Below, in pieces: positions 20,793 to 32,723 of a stretch of DNA of 64,000 nt. Position 1 is the first letter of the stretch; each line of letters starts with the position of its first letter. Source of the DNA: Trifolium pratense. Lineage: Eukaryota > Streptophyta > Magnoliopsida > Fabales > Fabaceae. Both the position numbers and the translations under genes were made by a program. The stretch covers positions 34,956,409 to 35,020,408 of the forward strand of contig NC_060065.1 in the NCBI RefSeq assembly GCF_020283565.1, read 5' to 3'. The notes below the pieces were generated by a model. It did no database searches, had not been told where the DNA came from, and saw only the letters and a program-made list of their open reading frames with translations.

Positions 20793-23700
20793 TCATTCAG
20801 AGATTGAAAACATGTTCAGATGTTTCTTTATAAAATCAAATCTTTCAACAGATAAGGCTTTAGTAAATATGTCAGCCCATTGATTTTCAGTATCAACAAA
20901 CTTAATATCTATAATGCCTCTCTGAACATAATCTCTGATAAAATGGTGTTTAATTTCAATATGTTTGGCTCTAGAGTGTAGGATAGGATTTTTAGATAAA
21001 TGAATGGCTGCAGTATTATCACAATATAAAGGAATATTGTTACTGCTTACCTGATAATCTTCTAACTGATATTTTAGCCAGAGTAGTTGTGTGCAACACT
21101 TAGCTGCTGAAATGTATTCTGCTTCTGCTGTAGACAAAGCTATAGTAGTTTGTCTCTTACTAGCCCAGGAGATAAGGTTTTCACCAACAAATTGACAATT
21201 GCCACTTGTGGATTTTCTTTCAATTTTATCTCCAGCATAGTCAGCATCACAGAATCCATTTAGCACATAATCATTGGATTTCTTATAGAGAAGTCCAAGA
21301 TTAGTCGTTCCTTTCAGATACCTAAAGATTCTCTTTACAGCAGTAAGATGAGATTCTCTGGGATCTGACTGGAATCTTGCACATAAACAAACACTGAATA
21401 AAATATCTGGTCTAGAGGCTGTCAGATAGAGTAAGGAACCAATCATACCTCTGTAGACCTTTTGATCTACCTTTCCTTCATCATCTGACTTGCCCATGTT
21501 GGTAGTTGGATGCATAGGAGTATTCATTATCTTGCAGTCATCTAGATTGAATTTCTTCAGAAGTTCTTTAGTGTATTTTGATTGATGAACATAAGTTCCT
21601 TCCTTCTTCTGATTGATTTGAATTCCAAGAAAGAACTTCAACTCTCCCATCATGCTCATTTCAAATTCATCCTGCATTATCTTAGAAAAACTCTTGCACA
21701 AAGCAGCATTAGTTGAACCAAAAATAATATCATCAACATAAATTTGAATGATTAAGATGTCTTCTTTGGTTGTCTTTCTAAAGAGTGTGCAGTCAACCTT
21801 TCCTTTCTCAAAACCTTTTTCAAGAAGGAAATTACTGAGTCTGTCATACCAAGCTCTTGGAGCTTGTTTCAGACCATACAGTGATTTCTTCAGTTTAAAA
21901 ACATGTTCTGGGTTTGAGACATCTTCAAAACCAGGAGGTTGCTTAACATACACTTCTTCAGAAATAAAACCATTTAAGAAAGCACTTTTAACATCCATTT
22001 GATATAAGGTTATTCCATGATTAACAGCATAAGATAGAAGTAACCTGATTGCTTCAAGTCTAGCAACTGGTGCAAAGGTTTCAGTATAGTCAATCCCCTC
22101 TTGTTGACTATAACCTTGTGCAACCAATCTAGCCTTGTTTCTTACCACTTCACCTTGTTCATTCAGCTTGTTTCTGAATACCCATTTTGTTCCAATAATG
22201 TTCTTGTGTGAAGGTTTAGGCACTAGAGTCCATACATCATTCCTTTGGAATTGATTCAGCTCTTCTTGCATTGCTACAATCCAAGCATCATCCTTCAGAG
22301 CTTCATCAATCTTTGAAGGTTCCATCATTGAGATAAGACCAACTAATGATTCCTCATTTCTCAGTTGAGATCTTGTCTTTCTTGGACTATCCTTGTTGCC
22401 TAATATTAGTTCCTCTGGATGTGATGACTTGTATTTGAAAGTATTTCTTGGGGGCTCATCATCTTCAGACTCATCAACATCAGGTTCAGCAGATGCTTCT
22501 GTTCTTGGTTGTTCAGAGTCTGTAGGAACTATTGTGTTCAGAGGTACTTCAGAGAATGGATGTTCTGAGTAGTTTGGAATATCTGAATATTGATCCTCTG
22601 ATACCTGAAATCTAGACAAACCTTCCACAAGCTCTGACACTTGGTCAGGCTCTTTGTCATCAAATTTGACATGCATACTTTCTTCCACAGTGTGTGTTTC
22701 AGAAATATACAGTCTGTATGCTTTTGAGCGTTCAGAGTATCCTATAAAGATACCCTTATAACCTCTAGCATCAAATTTCTTTAGATGGACTTTGTTGTTT
22801 AAGATGTAACATGTACATCCAAACTGATGAAAATAAGAAATATCAGGTTTTCTTCCTTTGAACAATTCATAAGCAGTTTTGTTCAACTTAGATCTGATAT
22901 AGATTCTATTTTGAACATAACATGCTGTGTTTACAGCTTCTGCCCATAAAAACTTTGCTACATTTGTTTCATGCATCATGGTTCTGGCCATTTCTTGCAG
23001 AGTTCTATTCTTCCTTTCTACAACCCCATTTTGTTGAGGAGTTCTAGGAGAAGAGAATTCATGCAAAATGCCATATTTTTCACAAAAGTTTTCAAAAGGT
23101 TCATTTTCAAATTCTCCACCATGATCACTTCTAACTTTTAAAATAGTGTAGCCTTTTTCATTTTGAATTTGTTTGCAGAAGATGCTAAACTCATCATAAG
23201 CTTCATCTTTTGTTCTTAGGAATTTTACCCAAGTCCATCTACTGTAATCATCAACAATTACTAATCCATACTTCTTTCCATTGATTGAAGCAGTGTTAAC
23301 TGGTCCAAAAAGATCAATGTGAAGAAGTTCCAATGGTCTTGAGGTAGAGACAATGTTCTTAGGTTTAAAAGATGATTTTGTAATCTTTCCTTTTTGACAT
23401 GAGCCACAAAGTGTGTTTGAGTGATATTTGATTTTAGGTAAACCTCTGACAAGGTCAAGCTTGCTAAGCTTGGAGATTAACCTCCAGTTAGCATGGCCTA
23501 ACCTCTTATGCCAGATCCATTTTTCTTCACTCAAGGTCAAAAGACACATCACTTTTTGTTCATTCAAATCAGAAAGATTAACTTTATAAACATTGTTCTT
23601 TCTCAGACCTTTGAATATAATGGAGTTATCAGATTGTTTAGACACAGTACATGATTCCTTATTAAAGACAACTACATAACCATTGTCGCAAAATTGACTT

Positions 23701-23951
23701 ATGCTCAATAGATTATGTTTAAGTCCATCAACTAACCAAACATCATTAATAGATAGAGAGGAATTACCTACTGTACCTGTACCTATTATCTTTCCTTTCT
23801 GATTTCCTCCAAAGCCAACAGAACCTCCTTCTTTCATGGTTAGCTTAGAAAACAGTTGCTTGTCACCAGTCATGTGCCTTGAACACCCACTATCCAGATA
23901 CCATGAATGATTCATGATACTTCTTTGAGTGATAGGCTGTATGAGAAACAA
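20793..23951 (-). CDS. pol: Sirevirus Pol polyprotein (protease, integrase, reverse transcriptase, RNase H)
   Basis: An open frame of about 1052 codons with all domains in copia order: protease [13 protein letters not shown] (residues 17-29); the integrase zinc region with WHKRLGH near 144; the integrase core with [16 protein letters not shown] and SDHGGEFE near 272, then [14 protein letters not shown]; reverse transcriptase DVKSAFLNG and YVDDIIFGS near 737; RNase H DADYAGD near 900 and LSTAEAEY, ending in the [18 protein letters not shown] block. No internal stop is seen, so all enzymes look intact. The listed left-most residue corresponds to TTG, not ATG; the frame is open from 23957, and the first ATG is 12 codons in. 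It therefore probably needs translation from gag by frameshift. The enzymes copy element RNA into DNA in cytoplasmic particles and insert it in the nucleus. Confidence 0.96.
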   Translation of the reverse strand: MFLIQPITQRSIMNHSWYLDSGCSRHMTGDKQLFSKLTMKEGGSVGFGGNQKGKIIGTGTVGNSSLSINDVWLVDGLKHNLLSISQFCDNGYVVVFNKESCTVSKQSDNSIIFKGLRKNNVYKVNLSDLNEQKVMCLLTLSEEKWIWHKRLGHANWRLISKLSKLDLVRGLPKIKYHSNTLCGSCQKGKITKSSFKPKNIVSTSRPLELLHIDLFGPVNTASINGKKYGLVIVDDYSRWTWVKFLRTKDEAYDEFSIFCKQIQNEKGYTILKVRSDHGGEFENEPFENFCEKYGILHEFSSPRTPQQNGVVERKNRTLQEMARTMMHETNVAKFLWAEAVNTACYVQNRIYIRSKLNKTAYELFKGRKPDISYFHQFGCTCYILNNKVHLKKFDARGYKGIFIGYSERSKAYRLYISETHTVEESMHVKFDDKEPDQVSELVEGLSRFQVSEDQYSDIPNYSEHPFSEVPLNTIVPTDSEQPRTEASAEPDVDESEDDEPPRNTFKYKSSHPEELILGNKDSPRKTRSQLRNEESLVGLISMMEPSKIDEALKDDAWIVAMQEELNQFQRNDVWTLVPKPSHKNIIGTKWVFRNKLNEQGEVVRNKARLVAQGYSQQEGIDYTETFAPVARLEAIRLLLSYAVNHGITLYQMDVKSAFLNGFISEEVYVKQPPGFEDVSNPEHVFKLKKSLYGLKQAPRAWYDRLSNFLLEKGFEKGKVDCTLFRKTTKEDILIIQIYVDDIIFGSTNAALCKSFSKIMQDEFEMSMMGELKFFLGIQINQKKEGTYVHQSKYTKELLKKFNLDDCKIMNTPMHPTTNMGKSDDEGKVDQKVYRGMIGSLLYLTASRPDILFSVCLCARFQSDPRESHLTAVKRIFRYLKGTTNLGLLYKKSNDYVLNGFCDADYAGDKIERKSTSGNCQFVGENLISWASKRQTTIALSTAEAEYISAAKCCTQLLWLKYQLEDYQVSSNNIPLYCDNTAAIHLSKNPILHSRAKHIEIKHHFIRDYVQRGIIDIKFVDTENQWADIFTKALSVERFDFIKKHLNMFSISE

Positions 23952-23960
23952 CTTTAATCA
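23952..23960 (-). other. gag-pol junction with frame change
   Basis: Gag ends with a TAA at 23956-23954. The pol frame is one base back (-1) and is closed by a TGA at 23960-23958. Only a few bases are open in both frames, around GATTAAAG. There is no classical X-XXY-YYZ heptamer. It could be a programmed shift, or a one-base mutation in this copy. Confidence 0.7.
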
Positions 23961-26350
23961 CTACGGTGGAACTCTTTATCACAGTTAATGATAAAGTCAT
24001 CCCAATATTCTTCCTCTTCATTTATCAAGTTCTGATTGTTAACTTGAGAACTTGTCAGCCATTGGTCAAGGACATAAGCCCTTCTTCCTTTGCATAGAAC
24101 TTGTTTCCAAACTCTAGGTAGGACATATCCTTTCCTAGTTGGTAAATCTGAACGATACATAATTTCAGCTTTTGGTACCCATCTTCTGGGTCCACGCTTG
24201 TTAGTCCACAAATGATTACTGTGTTGTTGAGTGTGAGAGAAAGATTTTGGTTTGGAATAATAACTCTTTTGAAAATATTTCTTAGTTTGAGTTCTGTTAT
24301 TATTCCAGGACTTGGATTGTTTATGCTCCCAGAGTTTGTATTTATCACCAGTCCATTGATTTGACTGGTTATATTTACTGACTCTAGAATCATAAATAAC
24401 CTTAGTCCTATGTTGCCTCTGAGGTTTGAGGTTTGACTTTCTTTTAAAAACCTCTGAGCTTTTAGGTTGACTTTTCTCATGAACTAGAATTCCTCTGGTT
24501 CTAGAAGTTGAAGCCTCAGATTTTGAAACTTTCAGAACATCTGAACTAATACTGTCAAGTTCTGAATAGCTTTTATCTTCTGAGCTTTTCTTCCCAGATC
24601 CTGAGGAACTTGGTTCCTCTGAGTTGTCATTTCCCAAATCTCTCAGATTATTATCCTCATCTTCCAGAGTACCAAATTTCTTTCCTTCTTCACTCTGAGG
24701 TACAACATAGTAAACCCAAGATTTTCCAACCTTTTTGGGATAGGTCTTTAGCTTTGAATATGTTCTACCATATTCATAGCCAAGTCCCTCTCCTCTATGT
24801 CTCATGACATTATAAACAAGATTAGCAGCTTTGCTCTTACCAAGGTTGAGATGCACAAACTGTTGAAGAGCCATTTCTTGCTCATCAGTAGGTTTGTGAC
24901 ACACAGCACAACCCTTTTCAAGATCATTTACTCTATTCAGAGTTTCTTGATATAGACCTTGAAAATGTTCTGCTTGTTCAGTCAGAGTGTTAAGGTTATC
25001 TTGTAAAACTTTTTGTTTACTTAACACTCTGAGATGTTTCTCAATGACCTTGTTAAGTGCAGTTATAAGTTGAGATTTAGAACAGTCAGAAAATACCTCA
25101 TCAGTTACTTCTGAATCTGATTCTGATTCATCGTCTGAGTCTACATCTGAGTCAGTTGAAGCCATCAGGGCTAGATTTGCCTCTTCTTCTTCCTCAACTT
25201 CTTCCTCAGATGATAGCTCTTCAAAAGTAGCCATCAGACTCTTTTTCAATCTGCTCTTGAATTGTTGCTTCTTTGAGCTGTATCTTTTGCTTTTGTCTTT
25301 AGCAGATATTTCTGGACAATCAGCAATAAAGTGTCCTGGCTTCTTACAGTTGAAGCAGTTTTTCTGATCATCCTTTTTGCTGACAAAATTTCTGGAGCTG
25401 TTTCCTCTGAAATTTCTTTTGTTAAATCTGTTCCATTGCTGAAACTTGGTGAATAACGCAAACTCATCCTCATTCATCTCATCCTCTTGACCATCAGCAG
25501 AAGATTCTTCTTCAATATCAAGAAGCTGAGTCTTAAGAGCCTTAGAAGTAGTCTTAGTTGACTGTAAAGCCACTGACTTAGACTTCTTCTTAGTTTCTGA
25601 GTCAGCATCCAGAACCATCTCATGGCTTCTGAGATTGCTTATCAGAGCTTCAAGACTCAGAGTCTTGAGATTTTGAGCTTCCTCTATTGCAGTGACCTTA
25701 GGTCTCCAAGCAATAGGAAGACTTCTCAGAATCTTCTGAACATGGTCATAGGTTGAATAACTTCTCTTAAGAGCTTTAAGACCAGATACAAGGATTTGAA
25801 ACCTTGTAAACATAGTCTCAATGTTTTCATCTTGTTGCATAGTGAAAAGTTCATATTGCCTTATCAAAAGACTAGCTTTAGCCTCTTGAACCTTTTCATT
25901 TCCATCATAAGTAGCACACATAGAATCAAAGATAGATTTAGCAGTAGACTTGTTCTCTATTCTGACATAATCCTCATGTCTAATAGCACCAACAACAATG
26001 TCCTTTACTCTATGATGTTTTGTGTAGATTTTTAGGTTAGCTGGTGTGAGTAACTTTCTATTCTCCATGGACAACCTACCATGTTCATTCAAGTTTTCAA
26101 AAGTTACTCCCAACTCAACCAAATCCCACAACTCATGGTCAATAGCAGTAATATTGCTATACAGTCTCTCTTTCCACCACTCAAATAATGAAGCATCACC
26201 ATTGAATATAGGGGCTTTTCTGTTGCCACTATGTTCATGTGATTCATTACTTAAGTAGTCATAACCAAAAGCATTTCTAGGACCACCGCCAGCACCACTG
26301 GCCTCACCTTCACCAGTAGTTCTAGTACTACTATCATCTCCTCCAGACAT
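23954..26350 (-). CDS. gag: Sirevirus Gag polyprotein, 798 residues
   Basis: This nucleocapsid protein packages element RNA into virus-like particles. The N-terminal part has the copia Gag pattern ([18 protein letters not shown] near residue 50, then [19 protein letters not shown]). A CCHC zinc knuckle, [14 protein letters not shown], is at about 332-345. After it comes a long extension with acidic Ser/Glu/Asp-rich and basic Lys/Arg/Ser-rich tracts and a second Cys pair (CAVC). The length far exceeds ordinary copia Gag and fits the extended Gag of sireviruses. The start ATG is only about 70 bases after the 5' LTR, leaving a short leader that includes the primer site. Intact apart from the frame change at its end. 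Confidence 0.93.
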   Translation of the reverse strand: MSGGDDSSTRTTGEGEASGAGGGPRNAFGYDYLSNESHEHSGNRKAPIFNGDASLFEWWKERLYSNITAIDHELWDLVELGVTFENLNEHGRLSMENRKLLTPANLKIYTKHHRVKDIVVGAIRHEDYVRIENKSTAKSIFDSMCATYDGNEKVQEAKASLLIRQYELFTMQQDENIETMFTRFQILVSGLKALKRSYSTYDHVQKILRSLPIAWRPKVTAIEEAQNLKTLSLEALISNLRSHEMVLDADSETKKKSKSVALQSTKTTSKALKTQLLDIEEESSADGQEDEMNEDEFALFTKFQQWNRFNKRNFRGNSSRNFVSKKDDQKNCFNCKKPGHFIADCPEISAKDKSKRYSSKKQQFKSRLKKSLMATFEELSSEEEVEEEEEANLALMASTDSDVDSDDESESDSEVTDEVFSDCSKSQLITALNKVIEKHLRVLSKQKVLQDNLNTLTEQAEHFQGLYQETLNRVNDLEKGCAVCHKPTDEQEMALQQFVHLNLGKSKAANLVYNVMRHRGEGLGYEYGRTYSKLKTYPKKVGKSWVYYVVPQSEEGKKFGTLEDEDNNLRDLGNDNSEEPSSSGSGKKSSEDKSYSELDSISSDVLKVSKSEASTSRTRGILVHEKSQPKSSEVFKRKSNLKPQRQHRTKVIYDSRVSKYNQSNQWTGDKYKLWEHKQSKSWNNNRTQTKKYFQKSYYSKPKSFSHTQQHSNHLWTNKRGPRRWVPKAEIMYRSDLPTRKGYVLPRVWKQVLCKGRRAYVLDQWLTSSQVNNQNLINEEEEYWDDFIINCDKEFHRSD

Positions 26351-26406
26351 AGTGTTCTCACAAGATCTTTACTGTCTCACTGTTAAGTGAAAGTAACAGA
26401 CCAGGT

Positions 26407-26418
26407 GCTCTGATGCCA
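26407..26418 (-). promoter_or_regulatory. Primer binding site (initiator tRNA-Met type)
   Basis: TGGCATCAGAGC on the minus strand, three bases from the 5' LTR end. It differs by one base from the usual complement of initiator tRNA-Met (TGGTATCAGAGC). Confidence 0.85.
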
Positions 26419-26420
26419 AT

Positions 26421-27545
26421 TGAAGGTGTGAAAACACAAGAAGGGGGGGGGGTTGAATTGTGTTTTAGCTAAGTTAAAACTTTTTCAAGTTCTTAACTCA
26501 ACTATGTTAGCAGCGGAAAAGTAACACAATAAATAACAAGTTAAAGAGATAGAGAGAGAGATCACACAAGCAATTTATACTGGTTCCTCTCACAAAACGA
26601 GAGTAGTCCAGTCCCCTTGCACTTCCAAGGGAGTTCACTATAATCACACAAGATTACACCTGCTCAAGCACACAAGCAAGAGACTTCTCAACAATGCTCA
26701 AGCACACAAGCTTAAGACTTCACACTTAAGCACACAAGCTTAAGTCTCACACTTAAGCACACAAGCTTAAGTTACACACGTAACAATAAAGTATATAAAA
26801 ATATACAAGTGCTCTTAGATGAACCTAAAGAGAGCAAATACAAATAGTACAGAGTATTTGGCTAAAGTGCAAAAACACTTGACAGAGGTTCAGAGCTTGT
26901 ATATCACAGAGTTCAGAGTTTGTTCAGCGCACGTTCAATTCTTGATAATTGTATATTTTGTTGTAGCTGAATCTTCTAGTATATATACCACTAGAAAAGA
27001 AACGTTGCAAAAGGAGCCGTTGGAGTTGATAACCTTTTGTCTTCAAGCAGTCTGTCTTGATGCAGTTTGGTTGTATCCAAAACTAAGAAAGAGTTTCAGT
27101 TACTTTGACTACTGCAGAGTGGACTTTCCTTATTCAGCTAACAAAACTGAAGACCCACGTTCTCAAGATAGGACAGACAAAACAGAGCTAGCTGAGCTGA
27201 TCAGACTTGAAAGGTCCTTTTCTTCATTGGTAGAAGAGTTGACTAACAAAGGAATCTTCACAGCTTTCAAAGAGATCTTCAGAGTTTGATGAAGCTTGTA
27301 GACAGACATGAAGTTCTGAAGTCTTCATCCTCTGAACGTTGTAACCTCTGAAGTCCAACATCTTCTGAGCGCTTGTGAACTTCTGAGTTCACATCCTCTG
27401 AACTTCACTCAGAGCTTATATGATGCTTATATCTGCACACTTAAAATAAATTTTTAGTCCTTCCAATTGTTTATTAATACTTTGTTATCATCAAAACCTT
27501 TATAGATTTAGGGGCAAACATTTTTAAATCAATTTTGTTCCAACA
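26421..27545 (-). repeat. 5' LTR of the Sirevirus (1125 bp)
   Basis: Mirror partner of 15291-16416 with the same TG...CA ends. A TATA-like GGTATATATACTAG on the minus strand near 26977-26995 is a candidate core promoter for the genomic RNA. It contains the same palindrome-rich repeats at 26663-26775. The 156-codon plus-strand frame at 26819-27289 is identical to the one in the other LTR. Confidence 0.96.
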
Positions 27546-27550
27546 GACGA
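27546..27550 (+). repeat. Target-site duplication, right
   Basis: GACGA, identical to 15286-15290. Confidence 0.95.
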
Positions 27551-27605
27551 ATCATAGCTGATGCGTTCGGATAGTTGTTGCTTTGCTTTTTTTTTTTTAA
27601 TTCAG

Positions 27606-27775
27606 TTGCTAGTTATGCTGTTGTTTTAATTCAGTTGTTTTCTTGATGTATTGTCGCTCACCTTTACATTCCCCCTTCTGGCTTGGCCCTACGGTGTGCA
27701 ACCGTAGATTTTCAGGTAGGTGACGAATCATAGCTGATGCGTTCGGATAGTTGTTGCTTTGCTTTTTTTTTTTTA
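27606..27775 (+). repeat. Tandem duplication unit 2
   Basis: Repeats the sequence made by 15170-15290 plus 27551-27605, with few differences (TTATGCTG for TTATGATG; TACGGTG for TACGATG). It contains the perfect hairpin CTACGGT-GTGCA-ACCGTAG at about 27690-27708 and ends in a T run like unit 1. Confidence 0.85.
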
Positions 27776-27936
27776 ATTGGAGTCGCTCTGTTAGGATGTT
27801 GTTGGGGAAACACTTTTTTTTTTAATTATGCTACTAATTCTTTATTAACAATTGGACTAAGTCATTTGATTCAGTATTTTCAATTCGGACCTTGAAACTT
27901 ATATTATTTTGGTTTAATTTTTGAGTTTAATTGTTG

Positions 27937-28092
27937 TGCACCGTCGGTGTAAAAGTTTTTTACACATACATCCAATGACGCGTTGCCACATCACTTAATG
28001 AATGTGACACATCATGTGTTTTTAATTACCATACATGATGTGTCGTTATATTATTGGACGAATGTGCAAAATAACTTTACACTGACGGTGCA
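27937..28092. mobile_element. Short inverted-repeat MITE, about 156 bp
   Basis: The left end TGCACCGTCGGTGTAAA pairs with the right end TTTACACTGACGGTGCA (one mismatch), with further inverted similarity inside (CATGATGTGTC and CACATCATGTG). No coding capacity. The target duplication is unclear, so the superfamily is not assigned. Confidence 0.75.
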
Positions 28093-28560
28093 TATAAATT
28101 AAATTCTTAATTTTTATTCTCCGCTGCATAATTTCTAATCATTTGAGGACATAGTTACGTTGAGTAAGTGTGACATTCTTATTAAATAAATGAAATTAAC
28201 TTTTTCGAAAAATAAAATAAAGGGATAAATTGAGGGTGTTACACCTCCCTCCATCTTATTGATTACCTTTCCTAACCAAACATAATAATAATTATGAACA
28301 TATGGGTAGTGATACTAATCAAAAGGATTATATTTATATACTTACATGAAGTCGAGATTTTTCATTCATGTGTGAAAGGTTCTTAATTTTGTCTATATAT
28401 TTTCATAACAAACAATATGTATTTTTTTATGGCTTATAGTATATGATAAATCCATCAATTCTATTAAAAAATGTTAAAGCCAGTAAAAAATAATATATAT
28501 TCCCAATATAATATTTTAATCAAGTGATTTGAATTTAGTTAATACTTAATAAGTTCAGGT
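28093..28560. other. Intergenic, nothing recognised
   Basis: AT-rich spacer between the MITE and a SINE-like copy. Confidence 0.35.
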
Positions 28561-28680
28561 TAGGAAGAATCATTTCGAAGAAATTGAGTTTGATTTTTCG
28601 AAGAAACAAGTTCTTGTCAGACTTACTTATTCTGCTACTGAATCTAGTATTTTAAGCCCTCTTATCTCATTTGAATCTAA
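28561..28680 (+). repeat. SINE-like repeat, copy 3
   Basis: Diverged relative of 961-1100: GAGTTTGATTTTTCGAAG, then TTCTTGTCAGACTTACTTA and CCCTCTTATCTCATTTG. Confidence 0.35.
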
Positions 28681-28691
28681 AGGATCTGAAT

Positions 28692-29041
28692 CTAGAGACA
28701 GTAGAGATCATCTTGAAACGGATCTGATAAATCTAATTTGACCCTATTCTCAAATCTCTCACCATAAAGAGAATACAAGTCACTCGCGAATATGTTTGGT
28801 ATCCGCCGTTGTAGGAGGAAAGATGCATTGTGGCAATAAGTGTCTTTAGATAAAAAATTGTTGCGGAACATGTTCATGGAATGAGTGTTTTCAAATATAA
28901 GAGAAACCATGATTTACGCACACTTCCAAATCGCTTCAAAGATTTAAGAGGCAATTTTGATAAAATGGAGAAGACAATATCATCATGTATATAGTTGCTG
29001 GCCTTTTCATTTATCCCACCAGATACAGATATTTTCGCCAT
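28692..29041 (-). pseudogene. F-box protein fragment with frameshift
   Basis: From a Met at 29041 the frame gives the F-box sequence NYIHDDIVFSILSKLPLKSL, then KRFGSVRKSW. F-box proteins bind SKP1 and select substrates for SCF ubiquitin ligases. The continuation FENTHSMNMFRNNFLSKDTY is in another frame (open from 28910), so a small indel near 28895-28905 breaks the gene. It stops at 28692, long before any kelch or FBA substrate domain, so the gene is both shifted and truncated. This type belongs to a very large legume F-box family with many dead copies. The sequence upstream of 29041 is low-complexity and looks like transposon-end material. Confidence 0.8.
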
Positions 29042-29785
29042 CCAAATGCATACAGATTTTTTTGCGGTTTTCGGTTTTTTGGATCGGTTTGCGGTTTTTG
29101 TTTTGATTGACTTGGATTTGAACACCCTTAGCCAAAGTTACCCCATTACAACATAGGACTTCGCCCTTGAGTACAAGTTATCTAAAATATCAAAATATTA
29201 TTTTATCTGCCAAACATTTTAATCATAAGATAAAAATTTGTTCAATTCTTTAAAATTTATCCTAAGTTGTTTTGTCATGTTTTATCCAGTAACTATCTTT
29301 TGCAGGTCGTGCTATAGACTAAGCCATATAAACTTATAGAAAGAGAATAACGTTTGATCAATTAATTTTTTGAAATACTCTACTATTTATTACTTGACAA
29401 ATAATCGTGTGATATTAGTGATATCGTGTTTTTTTTTTCTTTCTACAAATGATGTTTAATTAATAATGTCTTAATTTTTTGTTTATTTTATGATAAATTT
29501 ATTAATTAGTAATTTGATTAAAATAAAAGGAAATTTTATAATTTTTTTATGTTGATGCATGGTGTCCCATACTATTCAATCAAACAGTCATTTTAATTTT
29601 CTTCACTCTCACATTGTGAAAGAAATTTCTTTTTTCCCTACGGATAATTTGAACTTTAACCTTGATACAAGTTGTTAGGTGAACCATATGAAAAGTAAAA
29701 CGTACACGGTTAAACAATATATAGATATGGTATGTTAGATTGTTAGGTTAGGTTGTCAAAGAAAAAAGAATAAATTGTATACATA

Positions 29786-29823
<38 letters not shown>

Positions 29824-30159
29824 ATATATAGAATAAGATAGGATAAGATAGGTTGTCAAAAAGTATTTGAATTGAATTTGTACATATTATTTTATTTATT
29901 ACTTTTTTTATGCAAATAAATGCATTATTGCTCAAAGAGCATGAGGCAAACAAAATGTGGCGGCTAAGATGAACTAAGGTGGAAGGAGAAAGAAATTAAG
30001 GAAGATTGGAAGGAGTGGTCAATTAATTTCTTCTTTGATTGTTTTTGTTTTAAGATAATTTTTCAAGTTGATGAATATATATGGACGTCATTAAATTTAG
30101 TCACATCAATATTTTTTTATATAGTTGGTCAAAATGTGCATAAGTGAAATGAGCTAAAG
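29042..30159. other. Intergenic with a simple repeat
   Basis: GGTTTTCGGTTTTTTGGATC-type low complexity at 29060-29110 adjoins the F-box relic. A TA dinucleotide run lies at 29787-29821. No gene supported. Confidence 0.4.
29787..29821 (+). repeat. (TA)n microsatellite
   Basis: About 17 TA units in a row. The minus-strand open frame over it yields only alternating Ile-Tyr and is not a gene. Confidence 0.95.
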
Positions 30160-31170
30160 TTGAAGATTAAAATTACTCATTTTAAATTTAAGGAGTTAAA
30201 ATCACACAATTATAAAATTTAGATGATAAAAAAAGAAATTAAACCAAAAAGTAATTCACCGAAATTGTTTATTTATTTGAAAAGGATTACTATTTTAAAA
30301 TTCCTTCCTTACTTAAATTGATCCTTATAAGTTATCAAATTTTGTAATTTGGTCTCTAAATTTTTCAAAAAAATTAAATTAAACTTACTCCTATAAAATT
30401 TTTAAAATTGTAAGTTGACTCCTAAAATTTTAAATATTTCAAATTAATCTTAATTTTTCAAATTTTCCAGAAAACTAAAAATTTATAAAAGTATCCCATG
30501 TGTGCCTAATAATATGGATAATATGGAGCTCTAAAAATAGTCTAAAAGTTTACCTTTGCCATTATTAGTAAAAAAATGAATTTAATATTATAATAAAAAA
30601 TCAAGCCCAAAAATAATATTTTATTAAAAATATTTTGATCCACCTTTACATTGAGTACATATTAGACAACCTTCTAAAAATGTTAATAATAATTTTTTTT
30701 ATTACTCTATTTTTTTTTTTGGAACATAATATTACTCTATTCAAATACACTTTTAAGATTTCTAAAGTTCAAGGTTAAAATTACTCATTTTAAATTTAAG
30801 AAGTTAAAATCACACCATTATCATAAAATTTAGATGATAAAGAATGAAATTAAACCAAAAGTAATCCACCAAAATAATTTATTTGTTTGTATAGTAATTA
30901 TTGAGTATTACTCGTACTTTTCTTTTTTGAAAAGGATTACAATTTTAAAAATTCCTTAAATTGATCCTTTTAAGTTATCAAATTTTTTAAGTTGGTCTCT
31001 ATATTTTTCAAAAAATTTAAATTGACTCCTATAAAAATTTTAAAATTGTAAATGTTGACTCCTAAAATTTTAAATATTAAAAATACTTTGATCCATTATA
31101 TTGAGTCCATGTTAGACAACCTTCTAAATGTTAATAATAATTTTTTTATTACTCTATCCAAATACACTTT
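30160..31170 (+). repeat. Diverged tandem duplication of about 600 bp
   Basis: The segment from about 30160 (GATTAAAATTACTCATTTTA) to about 30720 recurs from about 30769 to 31170. Shared words include AATCACACCATTAT-like, AAAAGGATTAC, TAAATTGATCCTTAT and TGACTCCTAAAATTTTAAAT. No coding content. It is probably an old duplicated repeat. Confidence 0.65.
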
Positions 31171-31488
31171 TAAGATTTCTAACATTTGATCATCCAAGCA
31201 TGTGCTTTTATGACCGTATAGTCATGGTGTGTTGGATGGATTCATCTGGTTATACTTTGGATGGATTCATCGTGACATAAGAGAAATATAATTTATTTTT
31301 TTTATAAGAAGGGAAAGAGAATTGATGATTAGCAGTTGGAATAATGTTTTTGGGTTAAGATAATTTTTTTAAGCAATTGATGAGTTGTGCAAGTTTGCTA
31401 TTTGCTATATATGAGATAAACGTTTGAAAGATAATTAGGCATTAATGAAGGGCATAGTTTATTGGTTTACTAATAATAATAATTATTA

Positions 31489-32504
31489 GGTGACTACTTC
31501 TCTACCCTCACATAAATTGAGGGCATATGCCCTATGCTGATGTGGCATGAGGTGTCACCAATCAAATTCAACCACATGTATTTTTCTTAAATATAATTAA
31601 TTTTTTACCACAAAGTAATTTTAGCTATTTTATTTTTAAATTAATTATAATTTAAGTGTTATATTCTATTAATTTAGATTTTGGTCCTTCTTCTGCATTT
31701 ACAAAATCACAAAATCACAAAAGATTTTGGTCCTTCAACCACATGTTCTTCCTCTGTTTTGTTAGAGAGAATCACAAAATTCCTCTTCGAGTGTCACCGT
31801 CACGCCGTCACGCCGTCACGCCGTCACGCTCTCACGCTCGCCGTCGTTGTTCTCGTGAGATCAACTCTTCACGTGTGCGACGCTTTTCTCTTCTCCGACT
31901 GAACAATAACACGTAACTCTCTCTCTCTCTCTCCCTCTCCCTCTCTTCTCTCGCTTTTCTCTTTGTTGTTTTTGAAGCACGATAGTTAGGGTTTCTTAAT
32001 AATTTGGAGTTTTTTTCATCTGAATCTAATTATATTTAATTGATTGATTGATAATGCAATTGAAACTATAAATAATTGATTTGTGTTATTAAATCAATGT
32101 TAGGGTTTTTGATATGTTATAAATTGGGGAATTGAGGATTCAAGGGAAAACCAGAAGGAATGCATCAAAGAGGGATTTTGAGGATTCAATGGAAAACCAG
32201 AAGGAATGAATTTTGTGTTTCTCTGCAATTTCTCTGCAAATGGATTTGAGGATTCAGTGTGTACTACGTGATAATAGAGATGGAAGAAGAAGGCAAACAA
32301 ACAAATTAGAAGCAATGACCAAAATGTAAATTCATAAAATATAATACTTAAAATACAATTAATTTAAAATAAAATTACTTTGTGGTAACAAATTAATTAT
32401 ATTTAAGAAAAATACATGTGGTTGAATTTGATTGGTGACACCTCATGCCACATCAGCATAGGGCATATGCCCTCAACTTATGTGAGGGTAGAGAAGAAAA
32501 AGCC
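31489..32504. mobile_element. Mutator-like non-autonomous element with captured GC-rich insert
   Basis: Long inverted ends of about 170 bp contain CTTCTCTACCCTCACATAA, then GAGGGCATATGCCCT and GGTGTCACCAATCAAATTC. It is flanked by the perfect 9-bp duplication TAATTATTA (31480-31488 and 32505-32513), as expected for Mutator. The interior (about 31680-32310) is unlike the ends: a GC-rich CGCCGTCA array, a (CT)n stretch and TTAGGGTTT, resembling the 5' untranslated region of a plant gene. This suggests a Pack-MULE-type capture. No transposase. A diverged relative is at 36359-37203. Confidence 0.85.
31797..31830 (+). repeat. CGCCGTCA minisatellite
   Basis: Four or so tandem copies of an 8-bp CGTCACGC unit inside the Mutator-like element, markedly GC-rich against the surroundings. 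Confidence 0.9.
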
Positions 32505-32656
32505 TAATTATTACTATCTTATTATGGATTATTTGTGGAAATGTAAAAATTAAAAATACAATATTAATGAATCATGCATGATGCATGAATCAACTTGTAA
32601 GAAATAAGAAAGAAAAAAAAAATGACACACGAAGAATACATATATCAAATTGTGCT

Positions 32657-32664
32657 TATAAATA
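32657..32664 (+). promoter_or_regulatory. TATA box of left S-RNase-like copy
   Basis: TATAAATA, 60 bases before the ATG at 32724. The inverted counterpart is at 33600-33607. Confidence 0.6.
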
Positions 32665-32723
32665 GGAAGCGTCAATATTAATCACATATCAAAAAAATCA
32701 AAAGCATTTCATCATTCATCAAA

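Larger units (their letters stand above)
15291..27545 (-). mobile_element. Complete Sirevirus-type Ty1/copia LTR retrotransposon
   Basis: This element of 12,255 bp lies on the minus strand. Order in its own direction: 5' LTR (27545-26421), tRNA-Met primer site, gag, pol with integrase before reverse transcriptase (copia order), a large third ORF in the envelope position, a set of polypurine tracts, and the 3' LTR (16416-15291). The LTRs seem identical except for 10 versus 11 G in one run. With intact flanking GACGA duplications this indicates very recent insertion. Large size, extended gag, extra 3' ORF and multiple polypurine tracts are features of the Sirevirus (SIRE/Maximus) lineage, which is abundant in legumes. 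The only visible lesion is the frame change between gag and pol. Confidence 0.95.

Noticed and set aside
20640..20800. Stop-codon readthrough from pol into the third ORF
   Set aside because: The third ORF starts about 450 bases beyond the pol TGA with stops between, so simple readthrough cannot link them.
29756..29953. Short frame with Ile-Tyr repeats
   Set aside because: Product of the TA dinucleotide run.
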